A stretch of DNA of 64,000 nt from Brevundimonas vesicularis NBRC 12165 (GTDB lineage: Bacteria; Pseudomonadota; Alphaproteobacteria; Caulobacterales; Caulobacteraceae): NCBI RefSeq assembly GCF_001592205.1, contig NZ_BCWM01000003.1, positions 62,001 through 126,000 on the forward strand, read 5' to 3'. Below the pieces are notes generated by a model that worked only from the letters and a program-made list of their open reading frames with translations, was not told the DNA's origin and did not search any database. Within the stretch, counting starts at the first letter, position 1. Each line of letters begins with the position of its first letter. The position numbers were made by a program, and so were the translations under genes. This document shows positions 26,125 through 34,619 of this stretch, in pieces.

Positions 26125-26205
26125 ATGCTGGCTCTCGGCATCATCTTCGGCTTCATCGCCGTTCTGGCGGCGTTCAACGTGTTCGAGTTCGGTCGGGTTG
26201 ACTGA
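26125..26205 (+). CDS. Tiny membrane protein (26 aa)
   Basis: A 26-codon frame encoding MLALGIIFGFIAVLAAFNVF plus EFGRVD, a single hydrophobic helix with a charged end. AGGAG lies six bases upstream of the ATG, and its stop overlaps the TTG start of the following SDR gene, so it can couple translation of that gene. It is either a real microprotein or a leader that sets SDR expression. It is too short to classify by homology. Confidence 0.5.
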   Translation: MLALGIIFGFIAVLAAFNVFEFGRVD

Positions 26206-26959
26206 GGCGGCTGCTCGCTCTGAGAGGGGCGTCGCCCTGGTCACGGGCGGGGCGCGGCGGATCGGGCGGGCGATCTGTCTGAAACTGGCCCAGGCCGGGT
26301 TCGACGTGGCGATCCATCATCATGCGTCGGGCGACGACGCCCGGACCCTGGCCGACGAGATCGCGGGCCTGGGACGACGCGCGTGCCTGTTGCAGGCGGA
26401 CCTGACGGACGAGGCCAGGGTGCGGGCGCTGATCCCCGCGGCGGTCGAGGCGCTGGGGCCGGTCAGCGTGCTGGTCAACAACGCCTCGGTGTTCGAGGAC
26501 GACCGGATCGGCGCCCTGACGCGCGACAGCTGGGACCTGCATCTCGACACCAATCTGAGGGCGCCGATCGTGCTGGCCGAGGCGTTCGCGGCGCAAGCCG
26601 TGGAGGGGGCCATCGTCAATCTGCTGGACCAGAAGGTGCTGAAGCCGGATCCGCGCTTCTTCTCCTACAGCCTGTCGCGCAACGGCCTGTGGTGGGCGAC
26701 CCAGACCCTGGCCCAGGCTTTGGCGCCGGGCATCCGTGTGAATGGGGTGGGGCCGGGGCCGACCCTGCCCTCCATCCACCAGACCCCCGAAGAGTTCGCC
26801 GCCGAGGCGCGCGCCACCCTGCTGGAAACGCCCGGCAGCCCCGAGGCGGTGGCCGAGGCGGTGCGGTGGCTGATTGACGCCCGGCTGGTCACGGGCCAGA
26901 TGATCGCCGTCGACGGGGGCCAGCACTTGGCCTGGCGCACCCCCGACATCCAGGAGTAG
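26198..26959 (+). CDS. SDR oxidoreductase, pteridine-reductase-like (FolM/PTR1-type)
   Basis: NAD(P)-dependent short-chain reductase of 253 residues, probably acting on dihydropteridines because dihydroneopterin aldolase follows after three bases. The nucleotide-binding motif is TGGARRIG: the Arg form TGxxxRxG is characteristic of pteridine reductases rather than the usual TGxxxGxG. The NNAS motif is present (VNNASVFEDD). The active site reads SYSLSRNG: the tyrosine is kept, but the catalytic Lys of YxxxK is Arg. The start is a TTG at 26198 overlapping the microprotein stop; no better start lies downstream before the first strand. Confidence 0.88.
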   Translation: MTEAAARSERGVALVTGGARRIGRAICLKLAQAGFDVAIHHHASGDDARTLADEIAGLGRRACLLQADLTDEARVRALIPAAVEALGPVSVLVNNASVFEDDRIGALTRDSWDLHLDTNLRAPIVLAEAFAAQAVEGAIVNLLDQKVLKPDPRFFSYSLSRNGLWWATQTLAQALAPGIRVNGVGPGPTLPSIHQTPEEFAAEARATLLETPGSPEAVAEAVRWLIDARLVTGQMIAVDGGQHLAWRTPDIQE

Positions 26960-26962
26960 CGC

Positions 26963-27361
26963 GTGGTTTCCTCTCCTCTGGCGACGCCGGTTCCGGCGGA
27001 CGATCCGCTGCGTTTCGAGCGGCTGAGCGTGTTCGTGCGCGGGCTGGAGGTCGAGGCCGGGATCGGGGTCTATGACCACGAGCAGGGGCGGCTGCAACGG
27101 CTGGTGATCGATGTGACGCTGGAGCTGGCGCCGCGCCCCATCGAGCGTCTGGGCGACACCATCAACTATGAGACCGTGGCCGACGCCGCGCGCGCCATCG
27201 CCGCAGAGGGGCATGTGGGGCTGGTCGAGACCTTCGCCGAACGGCTGGCGCGGGCGTGCCTGGAGGACGACCGGGTGCAGCGGGCCACGGTGCGGATCGA
27301 AAAGCCGGGCGCCCTGGCGGCGGTGGCGGCGCCAGGCTGCGAGATCGTGCTGGGGCGGTAG
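26963..27361 (+). CDS. folB: Dihydroneopterin aldolase
   Basis: Folate-pathway enzyme splitting 7,8-dihydroneopterin to 6-hydroxymethyl-dihydropterin; 132 residues with the tunnelling fold. Family features are LEVEAGIGVYDHEQGR near residue 30, DTINYETVAD near 68 and VETFAERLA near 90, where the substrate-binding Glu lies, then VRIEKPGAL with the catalytic Lys. The start is a GTG at 26963, three bases after the SDR stop, so the two form one unit. A 20-residue N-terminal extension precedes the core. Confidence 0.92.
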   Translation: MVSSPLATPVPADDPLRFERLSVFVRGLEVEAGIGVYDHEQGRLQRLVIDVTLELAPRPIERLGDTINYETVADAARAIAAEGHVGLVETFAERLARACLEDDRVQRATVRIEKPGALAAVAAPGCEIVLGR

Positions 27362-27372
27362 TCTTCAGCTTT

Positions 27373-27537
27373 CTTTCGTCATCCTCCGGCGAGCGTAGCG
27401 AGACCGGGGGACCCAGCGGCGCGCGAGAGCGCGAACCTGTCGCGAAAGCATGCGCTTTAACATCGTGCGGTGGCAAGATCGCCTTCGGCGCCGCTGGGTC
27501 CCCCGGTTCCGCTTCGCGGCCCGGAGGATGACGAAAG
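27373..27537. repeat. Long inverted-repeat element with outer arms of about 50 bases
   Basis: The left arm starts ctttcgtcatcctccgg and runs to acccagcggcgc near 27422. The right arm mirrors it from gcgccgctgggtcccccgg near 27488 to ggatgacgaaag at 27537. The arms match nearly throughout except a short central mismatch around the gcg-rich hairpin. It lies between folB and the next membrane-protein gene. It resembles the widespread GTCATCC...CCCGG palindromic repeats of alphaproteobacteria; open frames through it are not real genes. Confidence 0.75.
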
Positions 27538-27618
27538 CTAGGTTGCGTCCGAACGGCCCGACCGCCATTGTCGTCGGCAGATTCCAGCCGGGCGTCCGGC
27601 GTGACAGAAGCGTTGTTC

Positions 27619-28275
27619 ATGGCCGAACCCGGCGATCCGAAAGACCCAGCAGCGCCCCGCGATCACGACCACGATCATGACGCCGAGGTCGGCTTCGTCT
27701 CGCCTGCGTCGCTGGCGGGCCGTGCGCGTGAGCGTCAGCCGGAGCCGTTTACCGCCGAGGAGCGCGAACCAGACCTGTTCGACCCGCCCGAGCCGGGGCC
27801 TTTCGACCGGTCTGGCCCGACGACCCGGCCGACGGCGCCGTTTCCGCCCCGCTCCGAGCCGACGCCTGTCGAGGCCGAGCCGGCGCCGGGCGTGCGCGCG
27901 GTGCGCGAGCGTCTGACGGCCGAGGCCGCGCCGCGCCGTGAAGGGCCGATCATGCCGATGCGGCTGTATGCGATCTATGTGCTGATCCTATTGGCGGTGC
28001 CGACGCTGGGCGTGTCCTGCCTGGTGGCGCTGCTGGCGGTGATGCGGCGCGACGGGGCGACGGATCCGCTGGAGCACAGCCATGCCATCTATCAGCAGCG
28101 CACCATCGTGGGCGCCGTCGGGGCGGCGGTCGTCGGTGCCCTTCTGATCGTGGTCAACATCGGCGTGCTGGTGCTGTTTGCCCTAGCGATCTGGGTTCTG
28201 GCGCGCGGCGCGTTCGGGGTGCTGAAACTGAAGAGCGGGCAGGCCGTTCCTCACCCCCGCAGCCTGTTGTTCTGA
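27619..28275 (+). CDS. DUF4870-like membrane protein with long disordered N-terminus
   Basis: A 218-residue protein. The first 110 residues are Pro/Glu/Asp/Arg-rich and probably disordered, with a His-Asp cluster (DHDHDHDAE). The C-terminal half has three hydrophobic segments (about residues 120-140, 160-185 and 190-210) with HAIYQQRTIVGA between the first two, resembling the DUF4870 arrangement of the next gene. I start at the ATG at 27619; an in-frame GTG at 27601 and a TTG further upstream would extend it into the repeat. Function unknown. Confidence 0.65.
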   Translation: MAEPGDPKDPAAPRDHDHDHDAEVGFVSPASLAGRARERQPEPFTAEEREPDLFDPPEPGPFDRSGPTTRPTAPFPPRSEPTPVEAEPAPGVRAVRERLTAEAAPRREGPIMPMRLYAIYVLILLAVPTLGVSCLVALLAVMRRDGATDPLEHSHAIYQQRTIVGAVGAAVVGALLIVVNIGVLVLFALAIWVLARGAFGVLKLKSGQAVPHPRSLLF

Positions 28276-28285
28276 AGGACCGACG

Positions 28286-28669
28286 ATGACGAATGAACCC
28301 AATTTCATCGCCGGACAGCCGTCCGAGGGCAAGGTCGGGGCGCTGATCGCCTGGGCCCTGTTCATCCTGTCGATCCCCAGCGCCAATGTGCTGGTTCTGG
28401 TCGGGCTGGTGGTGTCCTATGTGACGCGCGGGACGGCGACGGGCGTGGCACGCCAGCATACCGAGGCGCAAATCCGGCTGTTCTGGTCGGTCTTCTGGTG
28501 GACCATCGCGGCTTGGGTTGGGGTGTTCGTCAGCATCCCGCTGATGGCGGTCGGCATCGGCTTCGTCACCATTTTCGTCTTCGGCTTGGCGCTGCTGGTG
28601 CTGTCGATCTGGTTCACGATCAAGAGCGTGATCGGCCTGCTGAACCTGCTGAACGACAAGCCGATCTGA
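28286..28669 (+). CDS. DUF4870-like small membrane protein
   Basis: A 127-residue integral membrane protein with three to four helices. The central ARQHTEAQIRLFW after the second helix matches the conserved H-x-x-x-Q-x-x-F-W surroundings of DUF4870/Tic20-like proteins. It begins ten bases after the previous gene, to which it looks related in its membrane part, so they are probably cotranscribed and may interact. Function unknown. Confidence 0.75.
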   Translation: MTNEPNFIAGQPSEGKVGALIAWALFILSIPSANVLVLVGLVVSYVTRGTATGVARQHTEAQIRLFWSVFWWTIAAWVGVFVSIPLMAVGIGFVTIFVFGLALLVLSIWFTIKSVIGLLNLLNDKPI

Positions 28670-28747
28670 GCGTCGATCTGACGGCCCATCCGGAACTGGC
28701 GGAACGTCCCGACGGCCTTGGCGGTTGATCTGTCAAAGGAGAACCCG

Positions 28748-29032
28748 ATGGGACAGTTCAAGGACGTCGAAGGCGATAACCGGTTCGAACAGGCGTTCGA
28801 CGACGACAAGGGCGCGGGCTTGGTCTGGGCCGACTATGCCGTGAAGGGCGATGCGCGGATCATCTTGCATGTCGAGGCCGAGCCGTCGCTGCGCGGATCA
28901 GGCGCGGCGGGGCGGTTCATGCAGTCGCTGGCCGACCATGCGCGCCAGACGGGGCTGAAGCTGTTTCCGCGCTGCAGCTACGCCGTCGCCTGGCACAAGC
29001 GGCACCCAGATTACGACGACGTGCTAGCCTAG
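28748..29032 (+). CDS. GCN5-related N-acetyltransferase, NATD1/YjdJ-like
   Basis: A 94-residue minimal acetyltransferase-fold protein. It shows the family layout: DNRFEQAFDDDKGAGLVWAD, then ILHVEAEPSLRGSGAAGRFM with the acetyl-CoA loop R-G-x-G-A-A, and a final RCSYAVAWHKRHPDY in which the cysteine and tyrosine are conserved. The ATG at 28748 is preceded by AAAGGAG at seven bases. The substrate is unknown for the family. Confidence 0.87.
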   Translation: MGQFKDVEGDNRFEQAFDDDKGAGLVWADYAVKGDARIILHVEAEPSLRGSGAAGRFMQSLADHARQTGLKLFPRCSYAVAWHKRHPDYDDVLA

Positions 29033-29038
29033 GCGATG

Positions 29039-29066
29039 CCGCCGCCCTGCGACCGCAGGGCGGCGG
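29039..29066. terminator. Hairpin between convergent genes
   Basis: A 12-bp perfect stem (ccgccgccctgc at 29039-29050 with 29055-29066) and a four-base loop lie in the 41-base gap between convergent stops. There is no clear T-run, so it is a probable but weak terminator. Confidence 0.6.
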
Positions 29067-29073
29067 ATTCGGT

Positions 29074-30060
29074 TCAGCCGCCGGCGTAACCGCCAATGAT
29101 CGGCAGGATCTCGCCGGTGATGAAGCTGGACATCTGGGGCGAGGCCAAGAAGACGTAGGCGGGCGCGATCTCCTCGGGCTGGGCCGGGCGTTTCATCACC
29201 GTGTCGGCACCAAACTTCGAGGTCGCCTCGGCATCCTTGTCGGCGGGGTTCAGCGGGGTCCAGACCGGGCCGGGCGCGACGACGTTCACGCGAATGCCGC
29301 GCGGCGCCAGATGCGTGCCCAGCGAACGCGCATAGGCGTGGATGCCGCCCTTGGTCAGCGAATAGTCCAGCAGATCCTTATTGCCCATCAGCCCGGTGAC
29401 CGAGCCGGTCATGACGATGGCGCCGCCGGCCTTCATGTGCGGAACCGCCGCCTTGGTCATGTTGAAATAGCCGTAGAGGTTGGTCTTCAGGGTGCGGTCG
29501 AAATGCTCGTACGTCAGGTCCTCGAAGGCGGGGACGTGCTCCTGGAAGGCGGCGTTCGGGACCAGGACGTCCAGCCGGCCGAAGGCGTCGAGCGTGGCCT
29601 TGACCGCCATCTCGGCGAAGGCGGGATCGGAGACATCGCCCTTCAGCACGACCGCGCGGCGACCCTCGGCCTCGACGGCGGCCTTGGTGGTTTCGGCGTC
29701 GGCGTCCTCGTCCAAATGGCAGATGACGACATCGCAGCCCTCGCGCGCAAACAGGACGGCGACCGAGCGGCCGATGCCGGAATCGGCGCCGGTGATCAGG
29801 GCGGCCAACCCGTCCAGCTTGCCCGAACCCTTCCAGAAGGGCGCATCATAGAGGGGCGCGGGATCCAGCGCGGCCTCGTCGCCGGGCTTGGTCTGATGCT
29901 GTTTCGGGAAGGGCGGTTCGGGGTAGGGGCGGGCGCCGGCCTGCATCGCGCCGGATGGTTTGTCATCGCCCGACGCCTTGTCCTTGGCGTCGATGTCGCG
30001 CTGGATAGCGCGTTCCTGATCGGCGATGTCTTCGGCGCGCGCGTGGGTCCGGTCGTCCAT
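29074..30060 (-). CDS. SDR-family oxidoreductase, YghA/general-stress type
   Basis: A 328-residue NAD(P)-dependent dehydrogenase of the long SDR group with a polar N-terminal extension of about 80 residues (PFPKQHQTKPGDEAALDP is characteristic). The cofactor motif is ITGADSGIG near residue 88, the catalytic tyrosine and lysine are in DYSLTKGG, and the end reads FITGEILPIIGGYAGG. The ATG at 30060 has AGGAGA nine bases upstream. Such proteins are commonly stress-induced; the natural substrate is not known. Confidence 0.9.
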   Translation of the reverse strand: MDDRTHARAEDIADQERAIQRDIDAKDKASGDDKPSGAMQAGARPYPEPPFPKQHQTKPGDEAALDPAPLYDAPFWKGSGKLDGLAALITGADSGIGRSVAVLFAREGCDVVICHLDEDADAETTKAAVEAEGRRAVVLKGDVSDPAFAEMAVKATLDAFGRLDVLVPNAAFQEHVPAFEDLTYEHFDRTLKTNLYGYFNMTKAAVPHMKAGGAIVMTGSVTGLMGNKDLLDYSLTKGGIHAYARSLGTHLAPRGIRVNVVAPGPVWTPLNPADKDAEATSKFGADTVMKRPAQPEEIAPAYVFLASPQMSSFITGEILPIIGGYAGG

Positions 30061-30139
30061 GGATGTCGTCTCCTGAAGATGGGGGTTTTCAGGAAAGCGG
30101 ACGGGCAGGCGGGTCGTTCCGACGGCCCAGCTTCGGTTT

Positions 30140-30457
30140 TCAGCCGACGCGGTGGACGATGGTCTTGATGGTCTCGGCCCTGGTCGGCAGATCGGCGGCG
30201 AGGCGCGAGGCGATCTCGCGCGCGCCAACCGGATAGGCGTCGCCGCCGTCCGCGATGGCCTTGGCCTTGGCGGCGGCTTCGAGCAACAGCTTTTCCAGAC
30301 CTTCGATCTCTTCCAGCGCCAGGGCATGGGCTTCGAGCTGGAGGCGTTTGACGCGATCGGCGGTGGTTTCAGGCGCTTTCATCAGGTCGTAGATCTCGGC
30401 CTCGGCCGCGACGAGCCGCAGGTCAGGCTTGGCGTCGGAACCGGTGGATTTGGCCAT
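30140..30457 (-). CDS. Hypothetical helical protein (105 aa)
   Basis: A small soluble protein, nearly all helical: AEAEIYDLMKAPETTADRVK, then LEAHALALEEIEGLEKLLLE and a further Ala-rich stretch, likely a coiled coil. It begins MAKSTGSDAKPDLR. No family recognised. It lies 79 bases upstream of the stress SDR on the same strand and may share its transcript. Confidence 0.6.
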   Translation of the reverse strand: MAKSTGSDAKPDLRLVAAEAEIYDLMKAPETTADRVKRLQLEAHALALEEIEGLEKLLLEAAAKAKAIADGGDAYPVGAREIASRLAADLPTRAETIKTIVHRVG

Positions 30458-30568
30458 GGAATCACGTCTCCCGCAAACGACAGGAGCCTAGGTTGAGGCC
30501 GATCGAGATTGACGTCGAGCGTTGCTGTAACGGTTGTGGCGGCACTGTGGCCGCCACGCATCGGTCGA

Positions 30569-32533
30569 TTACCGCTCGGGCGCGCGGGCTGGGACCATGG
30601 CAGGCGCAGCGACGGGGGCCAAGACGCCGCCGGCGACCGCACGCAGCGGCGAGCGCGGCGTGTGCAGGACGGCCGGCGAAACGCTGACGCCGTCCTGAAC
30701 CGGGGTGACCAGATAGCCCTTGGCCGCCAGCTTGTCGCCCGAGCGGACGCGCGAGGTCCAGACGGTGATCGGCGCGGCCAGCAGCAGCGGCAGGACGATC
30801 GGGGCGAACCAGGTGGCTAGGTCGGGACGAACGGCCAGCGGGATCAGGAAGCCGACGCCGGCGATCATCTGCCAGCGCATGGCGCGGAAGGCGTCCGCCC
30901 AGGCCAGGCCGTCGGCCTCGCGCTGCTGGGTCGACCAGCCGGTGTCGTGGCCCGAGACGATCTGGATGAAGGCCTTGGTGTTGGCGACCATCAGGATGGG
31001 GGCCAGGATGGCCGACAGGGCGATCTCGGCCGCCATGCCCTTGGCGATGGCGCGACGGCCGCCGAAGGCGCGCAGCTCGGCCGGACGGCTGAGGACCAGG
31101 GCGGCGCCCATGAACTTGGGCCCGATCAGCAGCACGCCGGACAGGAAGGAGGCCAGCATGAAGGGCGTGAACTGGGGGTTCAGGATGTAGAAGAAGCTGG
31201 TCCAGTCGACCGGATAGAACATCTGGATGAACAGGCCGACCATCAGCGACGCCAGCCACAGGGGCGACGACAGATAGGCCATGCAGCCCATCAGCAGCTG
31301 CAGGCGGCTCATCGGCGACAGCCCCTTGGCCGTGATCAGGCCCAGGTGCTGGAGGTTGCCCTGGAACCAGCGGTGGTCGCGGCGGATGAAGTCGGTGATT
31401 GACGGCGGGGTCTCTTCCCACGATCCGTCCAGCGAGGCGGTGACGTGGACGGCCCAGCCGGCGCGGCGCATCAGGGCGGCCTCGACGACGTCATGGCTCA
31501 TGATGTGACCGCTGAAGGGCTTCCTGCCCTTCAGGTGCGGCAGGCCGCAGCAGGCGGCGAAGGCGCGCGTGCGGATGATGGCGTTGTGGCCCCAGTAGCT
31601 GGATTCCGAACCGGTCCAGTAGGCCAGGCCGGCGGCGGCGACGCGACCGTACAGGCGCACCGAATACTGCGACACGCGCGCGAAGATGGTGCGGGCCTTA
31701 ATGATGACCGGGGCAGTCTGGATCAGGCCGACGCCGGGATTACGCTCCATGGCGTCGACCATGCGCAGCAGGGTCTCGCCGGCCATGGTGCTGTCGGCGT
31801 CCAGGACGATCATGTTTTCATAGGCGCCGCCGAAACGGCGGACCCATTCGGCCAGGTTGCCGGCCTTGCGCTCGGCATTGTCGGTGCGGCGACGGTAGAA
31901 GGCCTTGGAGTTGGCGGCCATACGGAACGCCTGGAACACCGAACGCTCGGCGGCGGCGGCGTCTTCCTTGGTCGAATCGCTGAGCACGAAGATGTCGAAG
32001 GCCGATGAGGCGCCCAGACGCGCCAGGCAGGAATCGATCTGGGACAGGCGCGCGAAGGACGAACGGGCGTCCTCGTTGTACAGCGGCATCAGCAAGGCCG
32101 TGCGGGTGCGCGGCATCGGCGGATGCGGCGAGAAGGCGAGGTCCGCCTGATCCTTGCCGCGCAGCATGACGAACAGGCCCATCAGGCCGCTGACGAACCA
32201 GCAGGAGATGGCGGTGATGAGGACCATGAACAGGCTGAAGGCCAGGATCTCGGTGCCGTCCCAACCCTTGCGGGCATAGAGGTAGAAGGGCGTGATGGCC
32301 GACAGGCCGGTTAGGACGATGGTGCCGGCCAGCAGGGCCAGGCGTCGCGTCGCGACCGTGCGCGGCGAGGTCGCGGGCGTCACGTCGGCGACGGCGTCGG
32401 GCGCGGACATGGACTGAACCGGCATGGCCAGCGGCGCCTCGTCGGGCAGCCACGACCAGCTAGGCGTTTGCGCGCCGTGGATCGTCGTCTCGATTTCAGC
32501 CTGTTCGACAGGCCGGATCGCCAGCTTGTTCAT
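30569..32533 (-). CDS. opgH: Glucans biosynthesis glucosyltransferase H
   Basis: Inner-membrane family 2 glycosyltransferase that polymerises the linear backbone of osmoregulated periplasmic glucans. With the ATG at 32533 it is 654 residues, short against E. coli OpgH (847) but usual for alphaproteobacteria. Seen: two N-terminal helices, then the catalytic domain with FVLSDSTKED, the metal-binding VLDADSTMAG, MSHDVVEAALMRRAGW and RDHRWFQGNLQH, followed by C-terminal helices. The partner opgG/opgD gene is not in the window. A good promoter sits about 85 bases upstream. Confidence 0.93.
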   Translation of the reverse strand: MNKLAIRPVEQAEIETTIHGAQTPSWSWLPDEAPLAMPVQSMSAPDAVADVTPATSPRTVATRRLALLAGTIVLTGLSAITPFYLYARKGWDGTEILAFSLFMVLITAISCWFVSGLMGLFVMLRGKDQADLAFSPHPPMPRTRTALLMPLYNEDARSSFARLSQIDSCLARLGASSAFDIFVLSDSTKEDAAAAERSVFQAFRMAANSKAFYRRRTDNAERKAGNLAEWVRRFGGAYENMIVLDADSTMAGETLLRMVDAMERNPGVGLIQTAPVIIKARTIFARVSQYSVRLYGRVAAAGLAYWTGSESSYWGHNAIIRTRAFAACCGLPHLKGRKPFSGHIMSHDVVEAALMRRAGWAVHVTASLDGSWEETPPSITDFIRRDHRWFQGNLQHLGLITAKGLSPMSRLQLLMGCMAYLSSPLWLASLMVGLFIQMFYPVDWTSFFYILNPQFTPFMLASFLSGVLLIGPKFMGAALVLSRPAELRAFGGRRAIAKGMAAEIALSAILAPILMVANTKAFIQIVSGHDTGWSTQQREADGLAWADAFRAMRWQMIAGVGFLIPLAVRPDLATWFAPIVLPLLLAAPITVWTSRVRSGDKLAAKGYLVTPVQDGVSVSPAVLHTPRSPLRAVAGGVLAPVAAPAMVPARAPER

Positions 32534-32617
32534 GCCGCTCTGGACGCCCCCGAGTGAACCGGATGTCGTCCCGAGGGCTGGGGACGACGCGGAGTGCTGC
32601 ACTGCAACACGACCTGC

Positions 32618-32646
32618 ATAATCGATCACATTCGCGCGATTTTCAA
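32618..32646 (-). promoter_or_regulatory. Sigma-70-type promoter for opgH
   Basis: On the minus strand TTGAAA (32646-32641), exactly 17 bases, then GATTAT (32623-32618), matching five and four of six consensus positions. It lies in an AT-rich stretch between the acyltransferase stop and the opgH start, so opgH probably has its own promoter. Confidence 0.55.
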
Positions 32647-32686
32647 TCACGCAATGTTGATGAAACCAAAAAATGTGGGGGTGAAG

Positions 32687-34534
32687 TCAGGCCGGGACGT
32701 CGAACGGGGCGGCAGCCGGGCGACCGTGCGGCGACTCCGTGGCGACCGACAGCAGTTTACGGTCCAGTACCCAGGCTGCAACCCCAACCCAGCAGACCAG
32801 GACAATGGCGTAGAGCCGCTCCCACCAGCCGACGTTGGCGTCATTGACCGTGCCCGGGAAGACGAGGTGCTTGGTCAGGACCGTCAGGATCGCCATGACG
32901 ACGAAGGTGACGGCGAGGAAGAGCTTCAGGCGCGGCAGGTCGCGGCGTTTGGCCAGGCCCCACAGCAGCAGCATCGGCGCCAGCTGAATGCCCAGGGCCA
33001 GGTTGATGACCATGTGGCGCGGATCGGGCCAGGGCCACAGGGTGGAGGCCGACATGCCGCCGCCGGCCAGGATGAAGACGATGGCGATGACCCAGGCCGC
33101 AACCCGCGCGCCCGTCAGGGCGTAGATGGCCAGGCCGAAGCCGATTCCCGCCAGCCCGGCCATGACGCCGGCGACGAAGACCCCGCCGTTGAAGATGATC
33201 GGCGCCTTGGCCGTCGCCCCGCCCAGTTCGCTCAGATACTGGGTCGCATTGTTGAAGCCGGGATAGGCCAGGATAGCCACGGCGACCACCGTCAGGGCCA
33301 GAAGCGGCGCGGCGACGCCGACGCCCAGCAGACGACGACGGCGGTGATAGCGAACCTGCGGCCTCAGCAGAGCCTGAAGGTCCAGCGGCCAGGGCCGGTC
33401 GTCTAAGGGCTTCAGCCCCCACAAGGGGCGAATGGCCGGGATGCGCCTCACGACCTCATAGATCGCCAGGCTGCCGACGAAGGTGATGGCGATCAGGGAC
33501 AGCAGTTCGACCGGCGCCGGCAGGTTCGCCGGGCGGATGATCCAGACGGCCGCGACCAGCACCGTCTGGTGCGCGAGATAGAGGGGGAAGGTGGCCTGGG
33601 TCAGATAGCTGAGTGCAGGGCCGCCTCGGTCGCGCAGATGGCGATAGCCGAAGCCCAGGATGGCGACGATCACCGCCCACTGGTCGATGGCGTAAACGGC
33701 GGCCTTGGGCACGCCCCAGAAGGCCCGCGCGCCGGGATGCCAGACCTGGACCATCAGGATCGGCAGGGCGACGGCCGCCAGGGTCAGGGCGATCCAGCGA
33801 TACCGCTCCATCGTGCGCCACAGGCTCTCGCGGCCGACGATGCTGAAGCCGAACAGGAAGGCGACCAGCGAAAGGGCGTGGTTGTACCAGTCATTGTGCA
33901 GGGTGTTGGTCAGGCCGAACCAGGGGAAGAGCAGCCACCGGATGGCGAACAGATAGAGGATCGGCACGATCAGCAGGCGCGGGCCTGTCAGCGCTTTTTC
34001 CAGCCCGTTCCCCAGCCGATCGACTAGGCCGGGCTGGCGCCACAGGACGACGGCGACCAGGCTGTAGACGGCGATATAGACGATGAACCACAGATGGTTG
34101 ACCGGCACGCCGTCGGCGAGGCCGCTCCAGCCGAACTCATGACCCAGCCAGGCGACGAAGCCGGCGACGCCGCCGGGCCAGCCGCCTTTGTCCATCGACT
34201 CGATCCAGGACTGGATCGGCACCAGAACCAGGGCGCCGAAGATCAGGGGCGGGACCAGCCGCTCGAACCGGGCGCGAGCGACCTCGCGCGGGGTGCGCCG
34301 GAAGGTCATGAACCGCAGCGCGGCGCCCGACACCAGAAACAGCAGGGTCAGTCGCCAGGGATTGGTGACCAGGATCGCCTCACGCATCCACTCGAAGGTG
34401 TGGGCGCTGTGGATGTGCCAGTCATAGACCCCGTAAACCAGGCCCACATGATACAGGATCAGCAGGCCGAAGGCGCCGACCCGGATCCAGTCGAGATCAT
34501 AACGGCGCTGGGTCGGGGAAGCGGACGGGTTCAC
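32687..34534 (-). CDS. Acyltransferase 3 (OpgC-like) fused to a DUF998 membrane domain
   Basis: A 615-residue polytopic protein in two parts. Residues 1 to about 385 are an acyltransferase family 3 domain: RYDLDWIRVGAFGLLILYHV at the start, ten or so helices, and LPLYLAHQ-like FPLYLAHQTVLV near the end. Residues about 410-590 match DUF998: YPGFNNATQYLSELGG, IIFNGGVF and more helices. Next to opgH this is probably an OpgC-type enzyme substituting periplasmic glucan. I use the GTG at 34534 because it places the family start right after it; an ATG at 34606 is possible. The role of the fused DUF998 part is unknown. Confidence 0.82.
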   Translation of the reverse strand: MNPSASPTQRRYDLDWIRVGAFGLLILYHVGLVYGVYDWHIHSAHTFEWMREAILVTNPWRLTLLFLVSGAALRFMTFRRTPREVARARFERLVPPLIFGALVLVPIQSWIESMDKGGWPGGVAGFVAWLGHEFGWSGLADGVPVNHLWFIVYIAVYSLVAVVLWRQPGLVDRLGNGLEKALTGPRLLIVPILYLFAIRWLLFPWFGLTNTLHNDWYNHALSLVAFLFGFSIVGRESLWRTMERYRWIALTLAAVALPILMVQVWHPGARAFWGVPKAAVYAIDQWAVIVAILGFGYRHLRDRGGPALSYLTQATFPLYLAHQTVLVAAVWIIRPANLPAPVELLSLIAITFVGSLAIYEVVRRIPAIRPLWGLKPLDDRPWPLDLQALLRPQVRYHRRRRLLGVGVAAPLLALTVVAVAILAYPGFNNATQYLSELGGATAKAPIIFNGGVFVAGVMAGLAGIGFGLAIYALTGARVAAWVIAIVFILAGGGMSASTLWPWPDPRHMVINLALGIQLAPMLLLWGLAKRRDLPRLKLFLAVTFVVMAILTVLTKHLVFPGTVNDANVGWWERLYAIVLVCWVGVAAWVLDRKLLSVATESPHGRPAAAPFDVPA

Positions 34535-34619
34535 GGCCGCGTCTATGATCCGCGTCTGCGCATCAGGCAAGACGCCGGATGGACGCGGGCGCCGCCAGCC
34601 CCGCATACCGGCGAACGGA

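Noticed and set aside
27365-27680. Small open frames across the inverted repeat after folB
   Set aside because: They read through both arms of a palindromic repeat; repeat-encoded pseudo-peptides, not genes.
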